In this document: positions 7,880-15,667 of the stretch, piece by piece
Layout: each line of letters begins with the position of its first letter
How positions within the stretch are numbered: the stretch's first letter is position 1
NCBI RefSeq assembly: GCF_022631235.3
Contig: NZ_CP093310.2
Location: 2,480,001 to 2,544,000, forward strand
Direction of reading: 5' to 3'
Length of the DNA: 64,000 nucleotides
From: Psychrobacter raelei
GTDB lineage: Bacteria; Pseudomonadota; Gammaproteobacteria; Pseudomonadales; Moraxellaceae
Translations under genes and position numbers: made by a program
Notes under the pieces: model-generated
Seen by the model: the letters and a program-made list of their open reading frames with translations, nothing else
Told to the model about the DNA's origin: nothing
Database searches by the model: none

Positions 7880-8201
7880 ATGAGCAAACGAATGACTGAG
7901 ACCCAAATCGTATCGATATTAAAAGAAGCAGAAGCTGGAATACCTGCTAAAGATCTGTGTCGTAAATACGGGATTGCTAGCTCGACTTTTATAATGAGGA
8001 ACGTCAAGAAACAGTCTGGGAGACTGTTTTAGTGACGCAAGACGGAGCGACAGCGAAGTTAGATCCAAGTATGGAGGCATGGAAGCCTCTGATGTTAAGC
8101 GACTAAAAGAGCTTGAAGAAGAAAACCGTAGGCTAAAACAGATGTATGCTGATTTAAGCCTCAAAACGCAAATGCAGGAAGAAATCATAAAAAAGCTATA
8201 G
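7880..8201 (+). pseudogene. IS3-family transposase OrfA, disrupted
   Basis: ATG 7880 follows AAGGAG. It reads MSKRMTETQIVSILKEAEAG, PAKDLCRKYGIASSTF, the normal helix-turn-helix part of OrfA. It is then thrown out by inserted sequence from about 7994 to 8064 and stops at TAG 8030. After the insert the correct frame resumes (KYGGMEASDVKRLKELEEEN, leucine-zipper part) and ends at TAG 8199-8201. The element therefore lacks a complete OrfA. Confidence 0.8.
8002..8037. repeat. REP/MITE-like palindrome inserted in orfA
   Basis: Inside the extra DNA in orfA, CGTCA (8002-8006) pairs with TGACG (8033-8037). A longer inner arm AAACAGTCT pairs with AGACTGTTT around a GGG loop. No second copy was seen in this window. 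Confidence 0.55.
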
Positions 8202-9016
8202 CGCCTGCCCTTGAGCGCAAAGTCTGGGCGCAAGAGTTACAGGCGCAGTATGGTATTAGTATTGCATTGAGCTGTCAGGTGGTCTGAATGAGTCGAACCG
8301 CTTACTACTATAAGCCTAAGCTATCTGATGATAGTGAGATTATTGATGTCTTAAATGAGCTAACAGATAGGCACAATCGTTGGGGTTTCCCAAAGTGTTT
8401 TAAACGTATACGCAAGCTTGGCTACCCATGGAATCACAAGCGAGTACACCGTGTTTATACCGCGTTAAACTTAAACCTACGCCGTAAGTCTAAAAGACGG
8501 CTACCAACACGTAATCCCCAGCCGCTAAGTGTGCCAAACGCATTGGGGCATACTTGGTCTATGGACTTTATGAGCGATAAGCTGCACAACAATATTCGCT
8601 TTCGAACCTTTAATGTGATTGATGATTACAACCGTGAAGTATTAGGCATTGATATTGGTACCAGCATTCCCTCACTCCGAGTAATTCGCTACCTTGACCA
8701 GCTAGCCGAGTGGCATGGCTATCCTAAGCAAATTCGTGTGGATAACGGCAGTGAGTTTACATCCAACATATTTACTGACTGGGCATCAGCTCATGGTATT
8801 TATATTGACTATATCGAGCCTGGCTGTCCTTATCAGAATGCTTATATTGAACGGTTTAATCGCAGTTACCGCAATGAGGTTTTAGACTGTTATCTTTTTA
8901 ATAATTTAAACGAGGTTAATAAGCTGACTGAGGACTGGATCAAGGTTTATAACACTGAAAGACCCCATGATTCACTCAATGATATGACACCTGCCGAGTA
9001 CAGGCAGGTGGCTTAA
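8195..9016 (+). pseudogene. IS3-family transposase OrfB (DDE), interrupted by a stop
   Basis: Entered by minus-one slippage at A-AAA-AAG (8189-8195), the frame reads AIAPALERKVWAQELQAQYG up to CQVV. It then meets TGA at 8285-8287, where relatives have a Gly before MSRTAYYY. Downstream the rve integrase domain is intact: D in HTWSMDFMSD, D in RVDNGSEFTS and E in AYIERFNRS form the DDE triad, with a normal C-terminus RPHDSLNDMTPAEYRQVA. The part from ATG 8288 (242 residues) could be made alone but lacks the OrfA DNA-binding part. Confidence 0.8.
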
Positions 9017-9058
9017 TTATTCTACGATGATGTTGTGTTAAGAATGGGATAGTTACAC

Positions 9059-9184
9059 TTAGGACTCTCTATCGTCAAATCAATCTGTGAGCAGGCAGGT
9101 ATCGATGTATTAATGAATGACTCTACCGCTAGCCTTTCAAGTCAAAGCAATAATAAAGGACTCTGTATTACCTTAGTTTTCTAA
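9059..9184 (+). pseudogene. sensor histidine kinase, C-terminal fragment
   Basis: Immediately after the IS right end the frame reads LGLSIVKSICEQAGIDVLM to a stop at 9184. LGLSIVK is the G-box of a HATPase_c domain (usually GLGLSIVK), and the remaining 30-odd residues fit the end of a QseC-type kinase. Everything before the G-box is gone. The following DUF347 gene often sits beside such two-component systems, so the kinase and its regulator were probably lost by deletion at the IS. Confidence 0.75.
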
Positions 9185-9304
9185 GTTAATAAAAGCTTTT
9201 GATAAAGGCAGGTAATCTTGACGCTTTCTTAACACCTCTATCGATAACCTATTAATGTCTACAATATGATATTAAATTTGATTATTAACAGAGCGAATCC
9301 ACCC

Positions 9305-10105
9305 ATGAACACACCTTTAAAGTCTTCAAGCCCAATTACCGCTTCAGATCACGATCCGATAAAGAACGCTTTGTCAAAAGTACCAGAAGTTACTTTACTG
9401 TTTTGGATAATAAAGATTGCAGCAACGACATTGGGCGAGACTGCAGGTGACGCTTTATCAATGTCATTAAATCTAGGGTACATTGTCAGTACTGGTATTT
9501 TCGCTATAATTTTTGCAATAGCAGTCGCTACCCAGATAAAAGCCAACTCGTTCAACAAATGGTTGTATTGGGCGACGATTATCGCAACCACCACTTTAGG
9601 AACAACAATAGCAGACTATGTGACCAGATCGTTAGGGATTGGCTACGCTGGCGGCTCAGTGTTACTAATAGCCTTACTCGGCTTGTGTTTGATCACTTGG
9701 CAAAAAACGATGGGTAGTATCGCCGTCGATAGTATCAGCAAACCTAAAGCTGAGGTGTTTTACTGGACGACTATTATGTTCTCGCAAACACTCGGCACCG
9801 CCCTTGGTGACTGGGTAGCCGATAGCAAAGGTATGGGCTACACCACCAGCGCGATTATCTTTGGGTCTTTGTTAGCACTCATTGCTCTAGCTCATTTTTA
9901 TACTAAGATATCTAAAACGTTATTATTTTGGAGTGCTTTCGTACTAACTCGTCCATTAGGAGCGGTGTTAGGCGACTTTTTAGATAAGCCTATTGATCAT
10001 GGTGGTCTTGCACTAAGCCGTTTTGGTGCATCAGCTGCGCTATTGATATTCATAATTGTCTGTCTATTAGTGTTCAAGCAAAGGGCTAGTGCCAAAGCAC
10101 ATTGA
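9305..10105 (+). CDS. DUF347/COG4705 repeat membrane protein
   Basis: A 266-residue inner-membrane protein made of four copies of the DUF347 repeat, each with two hydrophobic segments and a T.GE..GD or LG...GD signature. Visible examples: TTLGETAGDALSM, TTLGTTIADYVTR, QTLGTALGDWVAD, RPLGAVLGDFLDK, each followed by a GY/GG-containing helix. The substrate and role of the family are not established to my knowledge. ATG 9305 (MNTPLKSSS) was preferred; the in-frame ATG 9266 adds 13 residues without a better ribosome site. The gene follows a truncated histidine kinase, its likely former neighbour. A terminator lies at 10241. Confidence 0.8.
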   Translation: MNTPLKSSSPITASDHDPIKNALSKVPEVTLLFWIIKIAATTLGETAGDALSMSLNLGYIVSTGIFAIIFAIAVATQIKANSFNKWLYWATIIATTTLGTTIADYVTRSLGIGYAGGSVLLIALLGLCLITWQKTMGSIAVDSISKPKAEVFYWTTIMFSQTLGTALGDWVADSKGMGYTTSAIIFGSLLALIALAHFYTKISKTLLFWSAFVLTRPLGAVLGDFLDKPIDHGGLALSRFGASAALLIFIIVCLLVFKQRASAKAH

Positions 10106-10240
10106 TGATAATGCATCTAGTAAGATTTATCTTAGGGTTCAAATGATAATTTGTTAGATGCTAATAGCCTTATTAACGAGGGATTACGATTATTAGTCTG
10201 ATGAATAAATATCGATAATAATTAAATATTGGCAGTAGTA

Positions 10241-10288
10241 AAAAGGGGTGCTAACGCTATATATCATAGTACGTTAGCACCCTTTTTA
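10241..10288. terminator. terminator-like hairpin (bidirectional)
   Basis: AAAAGGGGTGCTAACG is complementary, apart from one base, to CGTTAGCACCCTTTTT across a 15-base loop. A-run and T-run flanks allow termination in both directions. A second hairpin, AGCCCCT/AGGGGCT, lies at 10361-10379 with only a weak T tract. Confidence 0.75.
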
Positions 10289-10560
10289 TATTTAGCATTT
10301 TGCTTAGGTGATGTGCTTAATATTGGGGTTTGAATGACAGATTATGGCTTAACTAAAATAAGCCCCTTTGATAGGGGCTTGTTAGGTTTAGCCATACTAA
10401 ATCGCTATTACCTTCATATCCGGTCTTAGGTAATCTATAATATACGACCTACCCCTTTTGGCTCCATATTCGATAATAGAGCATTACAAACTATCATCCT
10501 TTCGATCCTTTATACTATATAGCTATCTTTTAATAGTTGATTTAATAAAAGCAGGTAATA

Positions 10561-10695
10561 ATGACAGATAAAATTGAGCAGCTTCATTTAGCAGAAACTA
10601 CACTCCAATCACTAGCTGAACTTCACTGCGCTTATGGGCGGAGTGTTAGCACTAGAAAGCAGATTGATTACATACTCAATAGCACCTACTCCTAA
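10561..10695 (+). CDS. possible small protein, 44 residues
   Basis: ATG 10561 opens a 44-codon frame (MTDKIEQLHLAETTLQSLAE to NSTYS), preceded by GCAGGTAATA with a weak AGGT ribosome site. It has no known motif. It lies in an otherwise gene-free stretch (10106-11006), so it may be a real small gene or chance. No other feature was seen there apart from the two hairpins. Confidence 0.2.
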   Translation: MTDKIEQLHLAETTLQSLAELHCAYGRSVSTRKQIDYILNSTYS

Positions 10696-11034
10696 ATTAG
10701 ATAATCATAAAGCGTGTCTTCTACAGGCTTATCAAGCCAAAATCTAAAATGGACAACTGGCTGCCCTTTGTCGTTTTATACATCGGCTACCTCTAGTCTA
10801 GCCAATACGGATATATTACCTCTTGCAGATCACCACTCAAATGGGCTCTAGTGGTTATGACTTAATAAACAGCAGCTAATTGATTAAAGCATATTTGACG
10901 TGTTTGAGTACGCCAGCTTCTGGGGGTGATGATTTTTAGGCATTGATGTACACTAGGATGTATATTTAATGGCCCGTTTTATATCCCAGCTTAAAGGGTG
11001 GGCAAAATTATTTTGTAAGCATCCGACCAACCCC

Positions 11035-12789
11035 CTATTGCGGTGGCACCCAGCGATGAGGCAACAACTCATCCAGATCCTCTTGAGTAGGCAGGCGTCT
11101 TAGCACGTCTGTCAAATAAGCAGACACATCCAAGCCATTTAAGCGAGCTGACTGAATGATGGACATAATATTCGCAGCCCGCTGCCCGCTTCGCAGCGAA
11201 CCGGCAAACAACCAGTTTTTACGCCCAAGTGCCCATGGACGCATCTGATTCTCCGCCCAATTATTATCAATCGGCAGCCTGCCATCATCTAGATACTGAG
11301 TCAGCGCCTGCCAACGTTTCAGGCAATAATCCATCGCCTTACTAATACTGGCATTTTTAGTGGTTAACTGCCTTTTTTCTTGTAACCATTGGTGCAGCTT
11401 ATCGGCAATCGGTTTGGCTTTTTTTTGCCTGATTTGCCGAACTATTTGGGGATCTCTTGGTATTGGGGGTGTATTTTTTTCAAATCGCTCATCAATCTCA
11501 CGTTCAACAGCATACAACTGCCTAAATAACGTTAATGCCTCAATGCTCACGATACTTTGCCCAGTGATATGCAGTTCATGAAATTTACGCCGTGCATGGG
11601 CCAGACAACCGATTTCTGTCACACCTTGATGAAATAAGAACTTATACCCGCTGTAATCATCGCAAACCAGCTTACCGTGCCACTTATCTAAAAAGGCTTT
11701 AGGGTGCTCATTACGACGACTTTCGGCAAAGTCATAGACCACCGCCTTTAAGGAGCTGTGCTGTGGCGTAAGATACGCCCAGACATAGCCTTTTTTTAAT
11801 GATTTACCACCTACCTTTACATGGTTCTTCATGATAGATACCGGGGTTTCATCGGCATGTAAGATAGGCTCAGACAGTAATAGTTCATGCAAGCGACTGA
11901 CTAAAGGCTCAAGGGCAACGCCGCAGCGTCCTACCCAGTCTGCCATAGTAGCATCGGGTATATTTACCCCACTTCGCTGATAGATAATATTCTGCCGATA
12001 TAGAGGCTGATGGTCTGCATATTTGCTAATAAGGATGTGTGCAAGCAGCTCTGGGGTGGCGATGCTTTTGTTAATAATCTGCTTGGGGGCAGCCGATTGA
12101 TGAATGATGTCACACTCACGGCATACCCATTTAGGGTAGATGTGACGCTCAATATAAAACTGCTTAGGGATAATGCCAAGTTTGTCTTGTTTATCCTCCC
12201 CAATTCGCTTCATTTGACAGCCGCAGTCACAGACGGTGGTAAGTGGTTCATGAACCAGGGTTTTGACCTCAAGGTTGTCAGGAATCACTGTGTATTTGGC
12301 ACGCTTTATTTTTTTAGGCTGATCAGTGGCTGAGGGCAGCTCATCTGTGATCTCTTTGGCGGCTTTAAGCTCAGCCTCATCAATGAGGGTTTCTGCCTGA
12401 CTACGATCAATCGCAGGCAGCTTGGCAAGCTCCTCTTTGCTTAAGCCGCTAAGGTAGTCATCTCGGATTTGTTCAAGCTGCGCTAAGTCCTCTTGCGCCG
12501 CCTCATAATTTAAGTGGGTTTGTCTGGCAGTGATGCCTTCGCTTTTTTGTCCATAGAGCCGGTGAATAAGCTGCTTTTGCTTTTCGATGAGTTCAAGCAC
12601 TTTTTCATACAGCTTGTGGTTTTCCTTAACCACTTGGTTAAAAAGCTGCTGTAGTTGATTGTGACTCGTGTTTGTTTGATCAATTTGTTGCTGCAGGTGC
12701 TCATTACGCTGTTCAAGCAGGTGGATTTTCACCAAAAGCTCGGCGTAAATGGGGTCTTTTGATAAGTCGGATAAGTTGGCAACAGTCAT
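11035..12789 (-). CDS. tnpC: IS66 transposase TnpC
   Basis: A 584-residue DDE transposase. It has an N-terminal leucine-zipper region (LVKIHLLEQRNEHLQQQIDQ), then a zinc-finger-like block (CDCGCQMKRIG, PKWVCRECDIIHQ). The catalytic domain contains LHADETPV, VCDDYSGYKFLF and the final NNWAENQMRPWALGRKNWLF with the Glu. The C-terminus LPTQEDLDELLPHRW is typical of IS66 TnpC. It is intact. The gene starts 42 bases after tnpB. Confidence 0.95.
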   Translation of the reverse strand: MTVANLSDLSKDPIYAELLVKIHLLEQRNEHLQQQIDQTNTSHNQLQQLFNQVVKENHKLYEKVLELIEKQKQLIHRLYGQKSEGITARQTHLNYEAAQEDLAQLEQIRDDYLSGLSKEELAKLPAIDRSQAETLIDEAELKAAKEITDELPSATDQPKKIKRAKYTVIPDNLEVKTLVHEPLTTVCDCGCQMKRIGEDKQDKLGIIPKQFYIERHIYPKWVCRECDIIHQSAAPKQIINKSIATPELLAHILISKYADHQPLYRQNIIYQRSGVNIPDATMADWVGRCGVALEPLVSRLHELLLSEPILHADETPVSIMKNHVKVGGKSLKKGYVWAYLTPQHSSLKAVVYDFAESRRNEHPKAFLDKWHGKLVCDDYSGYKFLFHQGVTEIGCLAHARRKFHELHITGQSIVSIEALTLFRQLYAVEREIDERFEKNTPPIPRDPQIVRQIRQKKAKPIADKLHQWLQEKRQLTTKNASISKAMDYCLKRWQALTQYLDDGRLPIDNNWAENQMRPWALGRKNWLFAGSLRSGQRAANIMSIIQSARLNGLDVSAYLTDVLRRLPTQEDLDELLPHRWVPPQ

Positions 12790-12831
12790 GGCGATATGTT
12801 GCCAGAGTTTTATTTGCCTGTCATCTGCTAT

Positions 12832-13176
12832 TTATAGGATGGGGGTTAATTTATCTTTGCCCATGTTACGCCAAGGCAGTCCACTGATTAAGGCATTAAA
12901 TTGTTCACGGTTGATGCTGATGCCAGTTTGAGTGGTGGTGAGCGGCTTGGTTAAGCCATGAAATTTATTGTCATCGAGCTGACGGCTACAAAGCCATACG
13001 CCAAGCCCATCATGAATGAATACTTTTAGGCGTGTGCCTGCTTTGTTGTAAAACAGGTAGGCACAGTGAGGGCGAATGCTTTGGTGTTCGGTGAGGATGT
13101 GGGCCAGTAGTTTGCCACTACCACATCGCATGTCCATAGGCGTGGTGGATAGCCAGATGTGAGTGATGGGTATCAT
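12832..13176 (-). CDS. tnpB: IS66 accessory protein TnpB
   Basis: A 114-residue protein with the TnpB signature: IWLSTTPMDMRCGSGKLLAH near the start, AYLFYNKAGTRLKVFIHDG, then GVWLCSRQLDDNKFHG. IS66 transposition usually needs it although its activity is unclear. Its ATG overlaps the tnpA stop by four bases, so the two are translationally coupled. Confidence 0.93.
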   Translation of the reverse strand: MIPITHIWLSTTPMDMRCGSGKLLAHILTEHQSIRPHCAYLFYNKAGTRLKVFIHDGLGVWLCSRQLDDNKFHGLTKPLTTTQTGISINREQFNALISGLPWRNMGKDKLTPIL

Positions 13177-13568
13177 TGCAGTCCTCGTAGTAGGTCAATC
13201 AAGCTTTGAGTGTCTATTTGGGCAATGTTGAGGTTTATCGTCCCAGATGCTCGAGCTGTGATTTGCAGTTTGATGTTCTTTATGACGGAGGCTGAGCCTA
13301 GATGCGCACCTTCAGGCTCAAGATGGATTGGGATAAAGTGCGGGTTTGGATCATGAGGACTGTTTATAGTACCAGGTAATGTGTCAGCTTGAGCATGTGC
13401 CCGCTGATACTGGCGTTTCCAGTTATGCAGAAGGTTTTGGTTAATGCCATGCTCTCGAGCGATACTGGCAATTGATCGATCTGAGTCTGTCGCTTCTTTT
13501 ACTAAAAGTGCTTTAAACTCGCCGCTGTAAGTTCTGCGTTTGGGCTTATTAGGGGGTTGTGTTGTCAT
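13173..13568 (-). CDS. tnpA: IS66 accessory protein TnpA
   Basis: About 131 residues from ATG 13568. It has a helix-turn-helix of the IS3/IS66 OrfA type (RRTYSGEFKALLVKEATDSD, SIASIAREHGINQNLLHNWK) and a less conserved tail. An in-frame ATG at 13610 would add 14 residues, but it lies beyond the inverted repeat at 13572-13601 and lacks a ribosome site, so the inner start is preferred. It is the first gene of the element's operon. Confidence 0.85.
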   Translation of the reverse strand: MTTQPPNKPKRRTYSGEFKALLVKEATDSDRSIASIAREHGINQNLLHNWKRQYQRAHAQADTLPGTINSPHDPNPHFIPIHLEPEGAHLGSASVIKNIKLQITARASGTINLNIAQIDTQSLIDLLRGLQ

Positions 13569-13571
13569 GTT

Positions 13572-13601
13572 AGTGTCCACGATTATTTGTTCGTGGACAC
13601 T
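13572..13601 (-). repeat. perfect hairpin next to the tnpA start
   Basis: AGTGTCCACGA (13572-13582) and TCGTGGACACT (13591-13601) form an 11-bp stem with an 8-base loop, directly 5' of the preferred tnpA ATG. It may block translation when transcription enters from outside. Confidence 0.6.
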
Positions 13602-13695
13602 ATCTCGCATTTTTTAATAGAAAAAAAGATGGGATGGTCGGATGCTTACATTATTTTCTCGCCTCGTTAAACTTATATTTTGGATGAAGTGCACA

Positions 13696-15636
13696 ATGAC
13701 GCAAAATACGCTTGCCCAACAGCTTACTTATTTTACTTCTAACTGGGTGCAAGCAACTCAAGAACCATTTTCTGGTCACAATTTAGCTCAGTTTTTTAGA
13801 AATGAAGTACAAAATAGTGTTGCTTCACTTGTACATATGTTCAACCCATCTTACTTAGTGAAAGCAAGTGTCGGTGCAGGAAACTGGGCTAATATTCCTT
13901 GGATATCAATCTTAAACCCTAATCTGACAGATAGCACCCAGGACGGCATTTATCCTGTTTATCTTTTCCGTGCAGATGGATCTGGATTTTACCTATCACT
14001 AAATCAAGGTACGACAGTACCAACCCAGACCTTAGGTAAGGCTAAAGCCGAACATCGTGCCAACTATATAAAACAATATGTCTTAGCTCACTTACCTCAG
14101 TTAAGTAATTGGGGCCAACAAACCATAGATTTACGTGCTACAACCTCTCTAGGTAAATCATATGAAAGCTATAATATTATTGCTAAGTACTACGATGCTC
14201 ATACTGAACTTAGTGAGGATAAGCTAAAAAATGATTTGTCAGAGCTACTCGGCTTTTATCAAGAAATAGAGACTATCTATCAGTATATAGAAAGCCTTGA
14301 TTTTGACTCTTCAGAGCAGCCTGCTATAAAAGAAACACCTAAGAATTATAAAAATATAAGTTTTAACAATCTAACCCAACTCTCCAAACCATTTCTACTC
14401 CTAGCTGGTATATCTGGCACAGGGAAAACAAGATTCGTTCGCGAGCAAGCTAAGGTGACGGGCAGCCTAAGTGAGACCTATTGCCTAACTTCAGTACGGC
14501 CAGATTGGCATGAGCCGAGTGATTTATTGGGTTATATCTCACGCTTAAGTGGTCATGCTCAGTACGTAACTACCGATGTTTTGAAGTTTATTGCTAAAGC
14601 GTGGCGTGCCATTATTGACGCTGACCTTGATATCGTTGTGGATCAGGATAATAGACTTAGTGTGCTAGGTAATAAAGAAGAATTAGAGCAAATACGCCCC
14701 TACTGGCTATGTTTAGACGAGATGAATCTAGCCCCTGTCGAACAGTATTTTGCTGATTATTTATCTATTTTAGAGACCCGTGAATGGCAGTGGACAGACG
14801 ATGAGTTTGATTACCGTTGTGATGCTATTCTAAAACCCACAGTGTTTAACCAAGTCGCCAACATAACAGAATTACGCCAAGAATTAGGCTTTGAGGACGG
14901 TATTTATGATGAAGTCTGGGCGTTATTCTGTCAGCATGGTATGAGCCTGCCCTTTAACCTTATTGTGGCAGGCACCGTTAATATGGATGAAACCACTCAT
15001 GGCTTTTCACGCAAGGTTATTGACCGCGCATTAAGCTTTGATTTTGGTGACTTCTTCCCTAATGATTTTGATCATTTTTTTAATCCAGTCGTACAACACA
15101 AAACACTAAGCTATCCCATTTATTCTCACGCTAGCCCCAGTGACCTACCTACCATAGATAGTACAGGTCAAAAAAGTATCGCCTTTTTAAAATCAGTAAA
15201 CCATGTTCTAGATAACACGCCTTTTAAACTGGCATTTAGAGCGTTGAATGAGTTGCTATTATCAGTAATTAGCACCAACCCTACTAGCGATGTTGAATTA
15301 CAAGCCGTCTGGGATGATTTCTTAATGTGTAAAGTATTGCCTCGTATTGATGGTGATCACGATAAACTTATGCTGATCCAGCAGTCTAACGACTCAAACC
15401 AATTGAGTGCAGATGGCATTTTATCAGATACCTTACTGACTGAACTTTCAACAGTTCTAAAAAGATCATTGAGCGAAATATGGGATCAACCTGAAGCTCG
15501 CCCAGACTTATATCGACAAGCAGTTAGTGATACTCAAAGTGATACCCGAATTGGTATTGCCTGTCGTAGTAAAGCTAAACTCGAATGGATGCAGCAACGA
15601 TTACAACGCTCAGGCTTTACTAGCTTCTGGCCTTAA
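13696..15636 (+). CDS. mcrB: McrB-like AAA+ NTPase (MrcB_N/DUF3578 type)
   Basis: A 646-residue motor subunit of an McrBC-type, modification-dependent restriction system. The N-terminal ~200 residues look like the MrcB_N/DUF3578 DNA-recognition domain (LVKASVGAGNWANIPWISIL, FYLSLNQGT). The AAA+ part follows, with Walker A GISGTGKT at 238-245, Walker B CLDEMNLAPVEQYF with D341-E342, and a sensor/arginine-finger region GTVNMDETTHGFSRKVIDRA near 426. Walker A and B are intact. ATG 13696 (MTQNTLAQQ) is preferred because the longer frame begins inside the IS66 end. The nuclease gene follows after 31 bases. The IS66 insertion 46 bases upstream has probably replaced the native promoter region. Confidence 0.85.
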   Translation: MTQNTLAQQLTYFTSNWVQATQEPFSGHNLAQFFRNEVQNSVASLVHMFNPSYLVKASVGAGNWANIPWISILNPNLTDSTQDGIYPVYLFRADGSGFYLSLNQGTTVPTQTLGKAKAEHRANYIKQYVLAHLPQLSNWGQQTIDLRATTSLGKSYESYNIIAKYYDAHTELSEDKLKNDLSELLGFYQEIETIYQYIESLDFDSSEQPAIKETPKNYKNISFNNLTQLSKPFLLLAGISGTGKTRFVREQAKVTGSLSETYCLTSVRPDWHEPSDLLGYISRLSGHAQYVTTDVLKFIAKAWRAIIDADLDIVVDQDNRLSVLGNKEELEQIRPYWLCLDEMNLAPVEQYFADYLSILETREWQWTDDEFDYRCDAILKPTVFNQVANITELRQELGFEDGIYDEVWALFCQHGMSLPFNLIVAGTVNMDETTHGFSRKVIDRALSFDFGDFFPNDFDHFFNPVVQHKTLSYPIYSHASPSDLPTIDSTGQKSIAFLKSVNHVLDNTPFKLAFRALNELLLSVISTNPTSDVELQAVWDDFLMCKVLPRIDGDHDKLMLIQQSNDSNQLSADGILSDTLLTELSTVLKRSLSEIWDQPEARPDLYRQAVSDTQSDTRIGIACRSKAKLEWMQQRLQRSGFTSFWP

Positions 15637-15667
15637 GTCATTCAACTAGGCTGATGGAGCGCAGATT

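Larger units (their letters stand above)
7809..9057 (+). mobile_element. IS3-family insertion sequence, damaged
   Basis: The ends are imperfect inverted repeats: TGTAACTATCCC at 7809 and the complement GGGATAGTTACA ending at 9057, with inner identity continuing to CGTAGAAT. Two overlapping transposase frames are present, with a slippery A-AAA-AAG at 8189-8195. orfA is disrupted by about 70 inserted bases and orfB has a stop codon, so the copy is probably dead. The flanks (GTTC left, CTTA right) show no target duplication. The left side is tRNA-like and the right side is inside a histidine kinase gene, which suggests a deletion next to the IS. Confidence 0.85.
11015..13649 (-). mobile_element. 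IS66-family insertion sequence, complete
   Basis: The element is 2635 bases long. The outer ends are GTAAGCATCCGACCA at 11015 and the complement TGGTCGGATGCTTAC ending at 13649. A perfect 8-base target duplication ATTATTTT flanks it at 11007-11014 and 13650-13657, which is the IS66 hallmark. It carries tnpA, tnpB and tnpC with no visible damage. It sits 46 bases upstream of the mcrB start. Confidence 0.97.
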
